DNA of 42,481 nucleotides from Aliirhizobium smilacinae (GCF_006335145.1 NZ_VDMN01000013.1:1-42481), one strand, 5' to 3'. Counted from the stretch's first letter, positions 17,168 through 24,830 are shown. The notes: a model not told the origin generated them from the letters alone. Program-made: numbers and translations.

Positions 17168-17946
17168 TGCGGGTGATGGCGACATCATCCGTCCAACCCG
17201 ATCTACCGCTGGTCCGCAGGCTGGAGGCCGTGGGCTTTCGCGCCTGGCCGGCCGCCTCCGTCGTTTATGACGGAAGCTGGCAGGTGCGGCTGACCGGTGG
17301 GCATCCTTCGAAGCGCGTGAACTGTGTCGTTCCGCTCGATCCGTCCGATCATCGCGATCTCGACCAGCGACTGCAAAAGGCCGCCAAGCGGTTTGCGGAT
17401 TACGGCAGGACGCTTGTGTTGCGCGAGACGCCGCTGGCGCCGCCTGTCCTGATCCAGCATCTGGAGCGGACCGGCTGGGAGGTCTTCGAGACGGCGGATG
17501 TGATGACGGTCGATCTCTCCAGGCTGGAGCTTCCCGATACGCTCGATTATCTGCCGAGCCACGATATCGGGCGTTTCGCCGATGCCTGCCTGCATGTTGC
17601 CGAGGAAGACCCGGCCCTGAAGCCAGCGCTTGCCGAAATCCTCAGCGCGATCAAGCCGACATCCGGTTTCTTCATGAAGCAGGACCCGAGCAACGGGGCG
17701 GTGGCGACCGTGCTCTGCGTGCAGGATAACGACCTTGCGGGCATTCTGTCGCTTGCCGTCGCAAAGTCGCATCGCCGCGAGCGGCTGGGCACGGACATGT
17801 TGTCTTCGGCGCTCAGATGGGCGCGTATCAGCGGTGCGAGAACCGCCTGGCTGCAGGTGGAGGCGACCAACGAGGCTGCGATCGCGCTTTATGATCGGTT
17901 CGGCTTCACCAAGGCCTATTCCTATCGTTACTGGCGGAAATCATGA
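17167..17946 (+). CDS. GNAT family N-acetyltransferase
   Basis: A 259-residue protein with a GNAT domain in its C-terminal half: AGILSLAVAKSHRRERLGTDML gives the acetyl-CoA pyrophosphate loop, and AWLQVEATNEAAIALYDRFGF is the usual motif B region. The N-terminal half is family-specific. The substrate is unknown. The ATG overlaps the argJ stop, and the stop overlaps the start of the MutT gene, so the three form a coupled operon typical of rhizobia. A role linked to arginine synthesis is not supported beyond position. Confidence 0.9.
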   Translation: MRVMATSSVQPDLPLVRRLEAVGFRAWPAASVVYDGSWQVRLTGGHPSKRVNCVVPLDPSDHRDLDQRLQKAAKRFADYGRTLVLRETPLAPPVLIQHLERTGWEVFETADVMTVDLSRLELPDTLDYLPSHDIGRFADACLHVAEEDPALKPALAEILSAIKPTSGFFMKQDPSNGAVATVLCVQDNDLAGILSLAVAKSHRRERLGTDMLSSALRWARISGARTAWLQVEATNEAAIALYDRFGFTKAYSYRYWRKS

Positions 17947-18353
17947 CCGAACAACGAAAGCTGCTTCTCGTTTCCGCCTGCGCGCTGATCGATGCCGATG
18001 GCCGCATTCTGCTTGCCCAACGGCCGGAGGGAAAGTCGCTGGCGGGGCTGTGGGAGTTTCCGGGCGGCAAGGTCGAGCCTGGCGAAACGCCGGAGGAGAC
18101 TTTGGTCCGCGAGCTTGAGGAAGAGCTTGGGATCGTGACGAAAGTGGCCTGTCTTGCACCGCTCACCTTCGCGAGCCACACCTACGAGACCTTCCATCTG
18201 CTGATGCCGCTTTATGTCTGCCGCCGGTTCGAAGGCGTGCCGACCGGCCGTGAGGGGCAGCAGATCAAGTGGGTCAGACCCAATGCGCTTCGCGATTATC
18301 CCATGCCGCCGGCCGACGAGCCGCTGATCCCGATGCTTCAGGATCTGCTTTAA
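17943..18353 (+). CDS. mutT: MutT-type Nudix hydrolase (8-oxo-dGTP diphosphatase)
   Basis: A 136-residue Nudix enzyme. The Nudix box fits G-x5-E-x7-REUxEExGU exactly from Gly42 to Ile64 (GGKVEPGETPEETLVRELEE, then ELGI). The flanking LLAQRPEGKSLAGLWEFPGG is typical of MutT, which sanitises the nucleotide pool by hydrolysing 8-oxo-dGTP. The ATG at 17943 overlaps the GNAT stop by four bases. It is the last gene of the argJ-GNAT-mutT operon. Confidence 0.93.
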   Translation: MTEQRKLLLVSACALIDADGRILLAQRPEGKSLAGLWEFPGGKVEPGETPEETLVRELEEELGIVTKVACLAPLTFASHTYETFHLLMPLYVCRRFEGVPTGREGQQIKWVRPNALRDYPMPPADEPLIPMLQDLL

Positions 18354-18455
18354 GTAAAATTAGAATCGTCGGATTTATCTCGCGTTAACATTTCATTCAA
18401 CGGATTCTGGCATGTTCGAAGCCTAGCGCGTAATGATTGGCGAGGCTTCAGGGGC

Positions 18456-18776
18456 ATGGACGACGAGTTCTGGAAAACCGTGCGCAATCGCCAGAGGGCG
18501 ACGTACCGGTCCGGCAAGACCGGGGCGCTGAATCTTGCGCTGCTTTTCGGGACGGCTGCGATCGCCCTGTCGCTGATCGTGACGCCGATGCTGGCGGAGC
18601 GGACAGACCAGAAGCGCCTTGCGCATGTGCAGGAAGACTTCGACATGCTGACGACGGGCTCTATCAAGCCCGCAGAGGCCGGTGCGAAGCACTACACGAT
18701 CCGCAGGAGCGTTCTGCAGGATACACCAGGTTCGGTTTGCATCGTTCAGGGTTACGGGGCGGATGGCGACTGCTGA
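18456..18776 (+). CDS. Hypothetical single-pass membrane protein
   Basis: A 106-residue protein with a basic N-terminus (FWKTVRNRQRATYRSGKTG), one membrane helix at about 24-44 and a hydrophilic C-terminal part ending in two cysteines (GSVCIVQGYGADGDC). I do not recognise a family. An AGGGGC box precedes the ATG. It stands 46 bp upstream of the Flp pilin gene on the same strand, so co-transcription is possible; whether it is related to pilus function is unknown. Confidence 0.7.
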   Translation: MDDEFWKTVRNRQRATYRSGKTGALNLALLFGTAAIALSLIVTPMLAERTDQKRLAHVQEDFDMLTTGSIKPAEAGAKHYTIRRSVLQDTPGSVCIVQGYGADGDC

Positions 18777-18822
18777 GCCGATCAGGCAATGATCGAACCG
18801 AATTAAATTCTAAGGACGACCG

Positions 18823-18999
18823 ATGCGCTTGTTCCGCAGCCTTCTCAAGGACCTCAGTGGTGCAACAGCCGTAGAGTACGGTCTGCTTGCGGCCGTCCTC
18901 AGCGTCACGCTCGTCGCCGCGCTCGGCAATTATTATGATGTGATGAACAACATGTTCTTCGGGCTTTCCAACACCTACATCAACGCTGCGTCCAGATAG
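18823..18999 (+). CDS. Flp family type IVb pilin
   Basis: A 58-residue prepilin. The short basic leader MRLFRSLLKDLSG ends at Gly13, followed by ATAVEYGLLAAVLSVTLVAAL: Glu18 (fifth residue after the cleavage point) and Tyr19 are the Flp signature read by a TadV/CpaA-type peptidase. The tail NYYDVMNNMFFGLSNTYINAA is normal for Flp pilins. A TAAGGACG ribosome-binding site precedes the ATG. No tad/cpa secretion genes are in the window, so assembly must use machinery encoded elsewhere or this pilin is an orphan. Confidence 0.92.
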   Translation: MRLFRSLLKDLSGATAVEYGLLAAVLSVTLVAALGNYYDVMNNMFFGLSNTYINAASR

Positions 19000-19005
19000 G
19001 ACGGG

Positions 19006-19881
19006 TTATCCCTCCAGATTTTTCAGCGCATCGGCGAGGCGAACCTTGGCCGAGCCGGGCTTCAGCGGTTGCTGCTGGCTTTCGTGATGCGACCAGCCGG
19101 ATGCGTAGATGATCGAGAACGTCGCCCTGATCCGGCCATCGGGATCTGAATAACGCTCCGCATAGATTTCCGCCGCTCTCAGGAAAAACGCTCTTCCCAA
19201 TGGTTTCCGGCTGCGTCCGGCCAGCGGATTTGCCATGCCCATCGCCCGCAGATCGCGCATCAGCGGGAACAGGCTGTCGTATCGCACCGTATAGTTTTCG
19301 GCATCGACGACCGGAAGGGCAAAACCTGCCCGTTGCAGAAGGCCGCCGATATCACGCACATCGGCGAAAGGAATGACGCGCGGGCTTGCGCCGCCCGTCA
19401 GTTCGGCCTCGGTGGCAAGCAGGACATCACGCAATTCGGCAAGCGTTCCGGCGCCAGGAATGGCGGCGAGGAACAGGCCGTCGGGTTTGAGAGCGCGGCG
19501 GATGCGCACGAACGCGCCCGGCATGTCGTTGACCACGTGCAGCGCCATCGGAGAGAGGACGAGGTTGACCGACGCGGGCTCGATCGGCACGTCATCGAGC
19601 GCGGCGATCTGGACCTGATCCCCGGCATTGGCGAAAACCTCACTGGTTTCGGCGCGCCGGATGGTTTCGATCTTGCCGGTCGCCATCGCCTTTCGCGCCG
19701 CGATGCCGGTGCCGCCATGCAGTTCGACGGCATCGGGAAACTGCCGTTCCACGACGGAAAGCCGCTCGGCCATTTCGCCTGCGGCAAGATCCAGCAGGAA
19801 ATCCGCATTGCCGGTGCGGTTGGCAAGCGCTCGTTCGCGTCTGCGGGCCAGCAGTTTTTCGTCGAAGATAAATTCCATCAT
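19006..19881 (-). CDS. SAM-dependent methyltransferase (NDUFAF5/BioC-like)
   Basis: A protein of about 291 residues with a Rossmann-type methyltransferase core. FDEKLLARRRERAL at the N-terminus and SVNLVLSPMALHVVNDMPGA in the post-motif region match the alphaproteobacterial relatives of NDUFAF5, a mitochondrial complex I assembly hydroxylase, and of BioC. The usual glycine motif I is not well formed (VELHGGTGIAARK), which agrees with NDUFAF5-type divergence. Substrate and true activity are unknown. Two consecutive ATGs (19881, 19878) are the likely starts, preceded by GGGTGG. The gene converges on the pilin gene with a 6-bp gap. Confidence 0.82.
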   Translation of the reverse strand: MMEFIFDEKLLARRRERALANRTGNADFLLDLAAGEMAERLSVVERQFPDAVELHGGTGIAARKAMATGKIETIRRAETSEVFANAGDQVQIAALDDVPIEPASVNLVLSPMALHVVNDMPGAFVRIRRALKPDGLFLAAIPGAGTLAELRDVLLATEAELTGGASPRVIPFADVRDIGGLLQRAGFALPVVDAENYTVRYDSLFPLMRDLRAMGMANPLAGRSRKPLGRAFFLRAAEIYAERYSDPDGRIRATFSIIYASGWSHHESQQQPLKPGSAKVRLADALKNLEG

Positions 19882-19920
19882 CACCACCCGATTGTGCTTC
19901 GCTAAGGCGCATTCTCTCGC

Positions 19921-20027
19921 TTAAAGCGCGTCGCGATCCTCCAGATTCGCTCTTTACGCGTTAGCGCCTTGTTTTTCGCATGTCTTTATCCCGAAACCGG
20001 TGGCCACTTTCGGGAGACATGCTTTAA
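19921..20027. repeat. Rhizobial intergenic repeat element, 107 bp, upstream of comF
   Basis: The ends form an imperfect 12-bp inverted repeat, TTAAAGCGCGTC (19921-19932) against GACATGCTTTAA (20016-20027), matching at 10 of 12 positions. The core AAACCGGTGGCCACTTT (19994-20010) also occurs, with one difference, in the element at 35669-35759. It reads like the high-copy elements between genes in Rhizobium and Sinorhizobium; no mobility gene is present. It ends 10 bp before the comF start codon. Confidence 0.72.
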
Positions 20028-20037
20028 TGTCAAGTCC

Positions 20038-20814
20038 ATGTCCGAGCGCCTGGCCAACAGTCTTGCGAAAACCCTCGCTGCATCCGCTTCGGCCTGTCTG
20101 AGGTGGATCGCCGATATCGTCTATCCGCCGGTATGCCTTGGCTGCGGTGCGATGACCGGGCGACATGGCGCTGTCTGCGCCAGTTGCTGGCGCGAGGTCC
20201 GGTTTATCGAGCGGCCCTATTGCGAGGTGCTCGGTCTGCCGTTCTCCTATGATCCGGGGCCGGGCATGCTTTCAGCTCAAGCCATCGCGCACCCTCCGGT
20301 GTTCGAGCGGCTGCGTGCCGCGACCATCTTCGACGGTGCAGCCCGCGGCATGGTCCATGGGCTCAAATATAGGGACCGGGGCGACCTTGCGCCAATCATG
20401 GCGGGATGGATGGAGCGGGCGGGAGGCGATTGCCTTCAATCCTGCGATGCCATCCTGCCGGTGCCGCTGCACAGGACGCGGTTCGTGTTACGGAAATTCA
20501 ACCAGGCGGCAGAACTGGCGCGGCATCTTTCAAAGAAAACGGGAAAGCCCTATCTGCCGGCAACGCTGATCCGGACGAAGAGAACGCAGCGGCAGGTGGG
20601 CCTGACGGCACGGGCTCGCGAGGATAACGTTCGCGCGGCGTTCAGGGTGGCGGATGGGCATGAGGCAGATGTGTTCGGCAAGCGCATCGTTCTCATCGAC
20701 GATGTCTATACGACGGGGGCCACCGTTTCCGCCGCGACGCGGGCGTTGAAGAAAGCGGGGGCGGCCGAGGTCAGTGTTTTGACCTTTGCAATGGCACTGG
20801 CCGAAACTATATGA
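20038..20814 (+). CDS. comF: ComF family protein (double zinc ribbon plus phosphoribosyltransferase)
   Basis: A 258-residue protein. The N-terminal zinc ribbon is formed by Cys33/Cys36 and Cys47/Cys50 with Cys62 nearby. The C-terminal PRTase domain has the PRPP loop VLIDDVYTTGATVSA at about 218-232 and the conserved DAILPVPLHRTRFVLRKFNQA. ComF proteins assist uptake of transforming DNA in naturally competent bacteria; in rhizobia the role is not established. The ATG at 20038 starts almost directly after a repeat element and has a poor ribosome-binding site, so expression may be low. It heads a run of five plus-strand genes. Confidence 0.9.
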   Translation: MSERLANSLAKTLAASASACLRWIADIVYPPVCLGCGAMTGRHGAVCASCWREVRFIERPYCEVLGLPFSYDPGPGMLSAQAIAHPPVFERLRAATIFDGAARGMVHGLKYRDRGDLAPIMAGWMERAGGDCLQSCDAILPVPLHRTRFVLRKFNQAAELARHLSKKTGKPYLPATLIRTKRTQRQVGLTARAREDNVRAAFRVADGHEADVFGKRIVLIDDVYTTGATVSAATRALKKAGAAEVSVLTFAMALAETI

Positions 20815-20861
20815 CAGACATGACAGAATGGCCCGACGATCGTCGGTGCCCGGAGATTATC

Positions 20862-21119
20862 ATGACAGATGTTACTATCTATACCCGCGAATATTGCGGT
20901 TATTGCTCGCGTGCCAAAGCGCTGCTTCAATCCAAGGGCGTCGCGTTCGTCGAGCACGATGCAACCTATAGCCAGGAACTTCGCGCCGAGATGATTGCCA
21001 AGTCGAATGGTCGTTCGACCTTTCCGCAGATCTTCATCGATGGCGAACATGTGGGCGGCTGCGACGATCTTCATGCGCTCGATCGTGACGGCAAGCTGGA
21101 CACGATGCTCAAGCAATAG
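20862..21119 (+). CDS. grxC: Glutaredoxin 3
   Basis: An 85-residue dithiol glutaredoxin. The active site YCGYC uses Cys12 and Cys15; FPQIFIDGEHVGGCDDLHAL gives the cis-Pro and the glutathione-binding GG region. It reduces disulfides and mixed glutathione disulfides using GSH. A CGGAGA ribosome-binding site precedes the ATG at 20862; an in-frame ATG at 20811 would add 17 residues without family support. It is 47 bp after comF and 9 bp before the nitrilase-family gene. Confidence 0.95.
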   Translation: MTDVTIYTREYCGYCSRAKALLQSKGVAFVEHDATYSQELRAEMIAKSNGRSTFPQIFIDGEHVGGCDDLHALDRDGKLDTMLKQ

Positions 21120-21128
21120 GTCGATCCG

Positions 21129-21998
21129 ATGGTTGTGAAAGTCGCTGCAGTTCAGATGCGGTCCGGCGTTGATCCGGTCAGGAACGCCGAGGACATGTCC
21201 CGGCTGGTCCGGGATGCGGCGGCCCGTGGGGCGACCTATGTCCAGACGCCGGAAATGACCGGCATGCTGCAGCGGGACCGCAAGGCCGCCCGCGAGGTTC
21301 TGCGTGGCGAGACCGACGACCTGATCGTCGCGACAGCGCGCGGACTGGCCGCGGAACTCGGCATCTTTCTGCATATCGGCTCGACCGCGATTGCCCGGGA
21401 CGACGGCAAGATCGCCAATCGCGGCTTTCTTTTTGCGCCCGTTGGTACGCAGATCTGTACCTACGACAAGATCCACATGTTCGATGTCGATCTCGACAAT
21501 GGCGAAAGCTGGCGGGAAAGCTCGGCTTATGAGCCGGGAAACGTATCGAGAGTTGTCGATCTGCCCTTTGCAAAGCTTGGTCTGGCGATCTGTTACGACC
21601 TGCGGTTTCCGCAATTGTTCCGTGCCCAGGCGATGGCCGGGGCGAATATCCTGACGGTGCCGGCCTCGTTCACGAAACAGACGGGCGAGGCGCATTGGGA
21701 GATCCTGCTGCGGGCACGGGCGATCGAAAATGGTGCGTTCCTGATTGCGGCGGCTCAAGGCGGCGTGCATGAGGACGGCCGTGAGACCTATGGGAACTCG
21801 ATGATTGTCGATCCCTGGGGCAAGATCCTTGCAAGGGCCGGAGATGACGGCGAAGAGGTGTTGGTCGCCGAGATCGATCCCGACGCAGTAGGGGCTGCCC
21901 GCAAAAAAATCCCCAACCTGAAAAACGCACGTGAGTTCGTGCTGGAAGACATTGCCGGCCGGGACGCTGATCCGGGCGCTGGCGGAGTAGCTGCGTGA
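21129..21998 (+). CDS. Carbon-nitrogen hydrolase, Nit1/Nit2-type (probable deaminated glutathione amidase)
   Basis: A 289-residue nitrilase-superfamily amidase with the complete catalytic triad Glu42 (TPEMTG), Lys114 (YDKIHMFDVD) and Cys155 (AICYDLRFPQLFR). The KIHMFDVD and DLRFPQLFR forms match the Nit1/Nit2 branch. Known members hydrolyse deaminated glutathione or omega-amides such as alpha-ketoglutaramate. Position directly after a glutaredoxin gene fits a glutathione-repair role, but that is inference. Its stop overlaps the GTG start of the DUF1178 gene by four bases. Confidence 0.92.
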   Translation: MVVKVAAVQMRSGVDPVRNAEDMSRLVRDAAARGATYVQTPEMTGMLQRDRKAAREVLRGETDDLIVATARGLAAELGIFLHIGSTAIARDDGKIANRGFLFAPVGTQICTYDKIHMFDVDLDNGESWRESSAYEPGNVSRVVDLPFAKLGLAICYDLRFPQLFRAQAMAGANILTVPASFTKQTGEAHWEILLRARAIENGAFLIAAAQGGVHEDGRETYGNSMIVDPWGKILARAGDDGEEVLVAEIDPDAVGAARKKIPNLKNAREFVLEDIAGRDADPGAGGVAA

Positions 21999-22423
21999 TT
22001 AAATATTCCCTGTGCTGTGACAACGCACATACATTCGAAGGCTGGTTTTCCGAGAGCGCCGATTTCGACCGGCAGGTGGAAAGCGGTTTCCTGACCTGTC
22101 CGATCTGCAATTCGGGTTCGATTTCCAAGTCGCTGATGGCGCCGTCGGTTTCTACCGCACGGAAGAAAGAAGCCAAGAAGCAGATGGCGATGGATCTCGT
22201 CCGACAGGAAGCGATGGTGAAGCTGAGGGAAGCGGTTGCCAATATCCGCGCCAATTCCGAGGATGTCGGCGAAAAGTTTCCCGAAGAGGCGCGCAAGATC
22301 CATTATGGCGAGGCGGATGCCCGCGGGATCATCGGCCAGGCAAGCATGGACGAGGTGCGTGATCTGCTCGACGAGGGGATCGACGTGGCGCCTTTGCCCA
22401 ACCTGACGGACGATACGAATTGA
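21995..22423 (+). CDS. DUF1178 family protein
   Basis: A 142-residue protein starting MIKYSLCCDNAHTFEGWF with a second cysteine pair in FLTCPICNS, a zinc-ribbon-like arrangement. The C-terminal part has EDVGEKFPEEARKIHYGEADARGIIGQAS, the DUF1178 signature. Its function is unknown. It starts at GTG 21995 overlapping the nitrilase-family stop (GTGA), so the two are translationally coupled. This pairing with a Nit-type amidase and a glutaredoxin is, from memory, a recurring alphaproteobacterial arrangement. Confidence 0.9.
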   Translation: MIKYSLCCDNAHTFEGWFSESADFDRQVESGFLTCPICNSGSISKSLMAPSVSTARKKEAKKQMAMDLVRQEAMVKLREAVANIRANSEDVGEKFPEEARKIHYGEADARGIIGQASMDEVRDLLDEGIDVAPLPNLTDDTN

Positions 22424-22424
22424 G

Positions 22425-22994
22425 ATGAGCGGCGCGGCGAAACTGGCGATCTACAATTTCGGCCTTTTCGTTGCTCCCTATGACAGTCCCGAGGTTGAAG
22501 GTTTTCGGTTGCGGGAACCATCCAATTTTCTTGCCGCCGAGACTGCTCAGGGGTTTATCGGACGCTCCGGTTACGATGGAGAGCCGGGGCCTGAAAGCTG
22601 GGTGCAACAGGTCTTTCCCCGTTTCATCGAGGGAAGCGGATTTGATACCGCGCCATCCTCGCTGTCTCTATGGGCCGATCTCGAATCGTTGATGGCATTT
22701 TCCTATTCCGGCGTTCATGCCGACGCGCTGAAACATGCCCGGCGCTGGCAGGTAGAAAGGCGATGGCCCGCTCTCGTCTTGTGGTGGACGAAGGGCCGCC
22801 CCGATTGGGCCGATGCCGTCAGGCGTTTCGAGCAATTGCACGACCAGGGGCCGGGGCCGACTGCGTTCCATTTCAAAGATCCCTACGGACCGGACGGCGA
22901 ACGGATATCTATCGACCGTGCCCGCGAACTGGCCGCGCTCAATGCCGAAAGACACAGGGATTTTTTGGCCCATGTGCTTTCGGTGAAAGTTTAG
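22425..22994 (+). CDS. DUF3291 domain protein
   Basis: A 189-residue soluble protein. The segments SLSLWADLESLMAFSYSGVHADALKHA, WPALVLWWTKGRPDWADAVRRFEQL and GPTAFHFKDPY follow the DUF3291 pattern, possibly a dimeric alpha-beta barrel related to monooxygenase folds; that structural link is recalled, not shown. Start ATG 22425 is one base after the DUF1178 stop, so it closes the comF-grxC-nitrilase-DUF1178 run. The biochemical role is unknown. Confidence 0.82.
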   Translation: MSGAAKLAIYNFGLFVAPYDSPEVEGFRLREPSNFLAAETAQGFIGRSGYDGEPGPESWVQQVFPRFIEGSGFDTAPSSLSLWADLESLMAFSYSGVHADALKHARRWQVERRWPALVLWWTKGRPDWADAVRRFEQLHDQGPGPTAFHFKDPYGPDGERISIDRARELAALNAERHRDFLAHVLSVKV

Positions 22995-23018
22995 CATAGG
23001 GGGCGGGGAGGGGGACGG

Positions 23019-23318
23019 TCAGTCGTCTGGGAAAAGGATTTTCAAATAATCCTGCGCGCCGTGGAAAATGCGCAAGACTTCGATACGGTTAGCGCGAACC
23101 TCGTAAAGAATGAGATACCGGCCATGAGGCCGCTTCCGTATCTCCCGATCCAGGCGTTGTGCGAGCCTTTCAAACGCATAAGGTGCATCCGAAAGTGCAA
23201 AGCACTTTTCGTAAAGTTCTTCCACGAAGCTGTCGGAGCGGGTCGGGCTGGATTTTGCGATATATTCGCCGATGATTACAAGGTCTTCTATCGCCTCGCG
23301 TGCGATGATGACTTTCAT
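23019..23318 (-). CDS. RelE/ParE family toxin
   Basis: A 99-residue protein with the ParE-type core: EAIEDLVIIGEYIAKSSPTRSDSFVEEL and RYLILYEVRANRIEVLRIFHGAQDY. Members with an ARIxHGxRD-like ending inhibit gyrase (ParE) or act on mRNA (RelE). The HGAQDY ending and the ParD-like partner favour ParE. The ATG at 23318 overlaps the antitoxin stop by four bases. It is convergent with the DUF3291 gene. Confidence 0.88.
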   Translation of the reverse strand: MKVIIAREAIEDLVIIGEYIAKSSPTRSDSFVEELYEKCFALSDAPYAFERLAQRLDREIRKRPHGRYLILYEVRANRIEVLRIFHGAQDYLKILFPDD

Positions 23319-23584
23319 CGGGCTTTTGGCGTTAGGCCAAGTCTGGCACGGACCTCTGTAAAAGCTTCGTCGAGTGGGAGGTAGCGTCCAGCCTCAATGT
23401 CATCGATGCCCTTCTGCAACTCGGCATCGAGCTGACGTCTGGCGATATCGTGCTCCCGCCGTTCACGGATCAAATCTTCGACATAGTCGCTGGGCGAACC
23501 GAATGATCCGCGCTCGACCTCAGAGCGAACGAAATCCTCTATCTCAGGTTCGAGCGTGACCGTGATTTTCAGGCCTTCCGACAT
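23315..23584 (-). CDS. Ribbon-helix-helix antitoxin, ParD/CC2985 type
   Basis: An 89-residue antitoxin. The N-terminal MSEGLKITVTLEPEIEDFVRSEV and FGSPSDYVEDLIRERRE form a ribbon-helix-helix DNA-binding domain. The C-terminal half (ELQKGIDDIEAGRYLPLDEAF) is the toxin-binding tail. It should neutralise the ParE-like toxin encoded next and autoregulate the pair. The ATG at 23584 has a GAGGAACC ribosome-binding site. Confidence 0.9.
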   Translation of the reverse strand: MSEGLKITVTLEPEIEDFVRSEVERGSFGSPSDYVEDLIRERREHDIARRQLDAELQKGIDDIEAGRYLPLDEAFTEVRARLGLTPKAR

Positions 23585-23632
23585 GGTGGTTCCTCACTGT
23601 TGCAGGAACTTTATCACGATGGGAACGGGAAA

Positions 23633-24379
23633 TCACGCCTCCCGCTTGGCGAGCAGCATGTAGTTCACGTCCATGTCGGGCGACAGGTTCCAGCGATCCT
23701 GCAAGGGATTGAAGAAGACGCCGGTGCGGTGGATGATGTGCAGGCCGGAGGCTTCGAGCGGGCGCTCGATCTCTTCGGGGCGCACCAGCTTTTCGTATTG
23801 ATGGGTGCCGCGCGGGAGCCAGCGCAGGACGTTTTCGGCAGCGAAGATCGCCAGCGCGCGGGCCTTCAGGGTGCGGTTGATGGTGGCCATGAACATCAGG
23901 CCGCCGGGGCGGACCATGCCGGCACAGGTGGTGAGAAAAAGGTTCACATCGGCCACGTGTTCGACGACTTCCATGTTGAGAACGACGTCGAAGGTTTCGC
24001 CGGCCGCAGCCAGATCTTCTGCAGTCACCGCGCGATAATCGACGGGGACGCCGCTTTCCTTCGCATGGGCCGAGGCGATGCCGATATTCTTTTCCGAGGG
24101 ATCGGCACCGATGACGGTGGCGCCCATGCGGGCAACGGGTTCCGACAAAAGGCCGCCGCCGCAGCCGATATCGAGAATGCGCAGGCCTTCAAGCGGCCGA
24201 TGCGCCTTTGGGTCGCGGTCGAAATTCTGGCAGATGCGCTCGCGGATGTAAGAGAGACGAACGGGATTGAACTTGTGAAGCGGGCGGAATTTTCCGGTCG
24301 GGCTCCACCATTCGGCAGCCATTTTCGAAAACCATTCGACCTGATCCTTGTCGACTGTCGTCCGGGCTGCTTCCGTCAT
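23633..24379 (-). CDS. ubiG: Bifunctional 2-polyprenyl-6-hydroxyphenol methylase/3-demethylubiquinol 3-O-methyltransferase
   Basis: A 248-residue methyltransferase performing both O-methylations of ubiquinone synthesis. SAM motif I is LDIGCGGGLLSEP from Leu69, and VEWFSKMAAEWWSPTGKFRPLHKFNPVR is the UbiG N-terminal signature. EVVEHVADVNLFL and FMATINRTLKA follow as expected. The ATG at 24379 has AGGATCG upstream. It faces lysC across the cysteine-rich gene and the SH3b gene; ubiG and lysC are near neighbours in many rhizobia. Confidence 0.96.
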   Translation of the reverse strand: MTEAARTTVDKDQVEWFSKMAAEWWSPTGKFRPLHKFNPVRLSYIRERICQNFDRDPKAHRPLEGLRILDIGCGGGLLSEPVARMGATVIGADPSEKNIGIASAHAKESGVPVDYRAVTAEDLAAAGETFDVVLNMEVVEHVADVNLFLTTCAGMVRPGGLMFMATINRTLKARALAIFAAENVLRWLPRGTHQYEKLVRPEEIERPLEASGLHIIHRTGVFFNPLQDRWNLSPDMDVNYMLLAKREA

Positions 24380-24431
24380 CTTTTCGATCCTTCGCGTTTG
24401 GATGCTGAAGTCGGACGTTGTGCGAAAGAAG

Positions 24432-24830
24432 TCAAGTGTGCCGCGCGTTCCTGTGCTGGTTGCGTATGCCGTTCTGGATGAGGTGCAGGAATTCCCAAGG
24501 CTTGCGGTGCTTCAATTCCCCGTTTCGCAGATCTGTCAGTTTTTCCGATACGCCCCGGACGGATGCATAATAATCTGCTGTGGCATTGGACATGCACATG
24601 GGAAGACCGGCGCAGGCCGTACCGCTCAGCCCGATCTCCTTATGCGCGCGGATCACACCTTTTTGGTGGGCGGAGGGCTGCATGGGACCTTCGCAGAACT
24701 GATGCCGGCGGCACATCCTGTAACGGCAATGGCGGCTGCGTATGTTTGTGAGCGTTGCCGCAAGGCGCCACGCTTCTTCATGGGTTTCTGCACGGCGTTT
24801 CTCGTATTCGGAAAAATCTTGGCCTTTCAT
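24432..24830 (-). CDS. Hypothetical cysteine-rich protein
   Basis: A 132-residue protein I do not recognise. It has two cysteine groups: RHCRYRMCRRHQFCEG, and CAGLPMCM about 30 residues later, which could bind metal. The N-terminus is charged (FSEYEKRRAETHEEAWRLAA), and the C-terminus is basic and histidine-rich. There is no signal peptide or membrane helix. An AGGGAGA ribosome-binding site eight bases before the ATG supports translation. It is 52 bp upstream of ubiG on the same strand. Confidence 0.68.
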   Translation of the reverse strand: MKGQDFSEYEKRRAETHEEAWRLAATLTNIRSRHCRYRMCRRHQFCEGPMQPSAHQKGVIRAHKEIGLSGTACAGLPMCMSNATADYYASVRGVSEKLTDLRNGELKHRKPWEFLHLIQNGIRNQHRNARHT

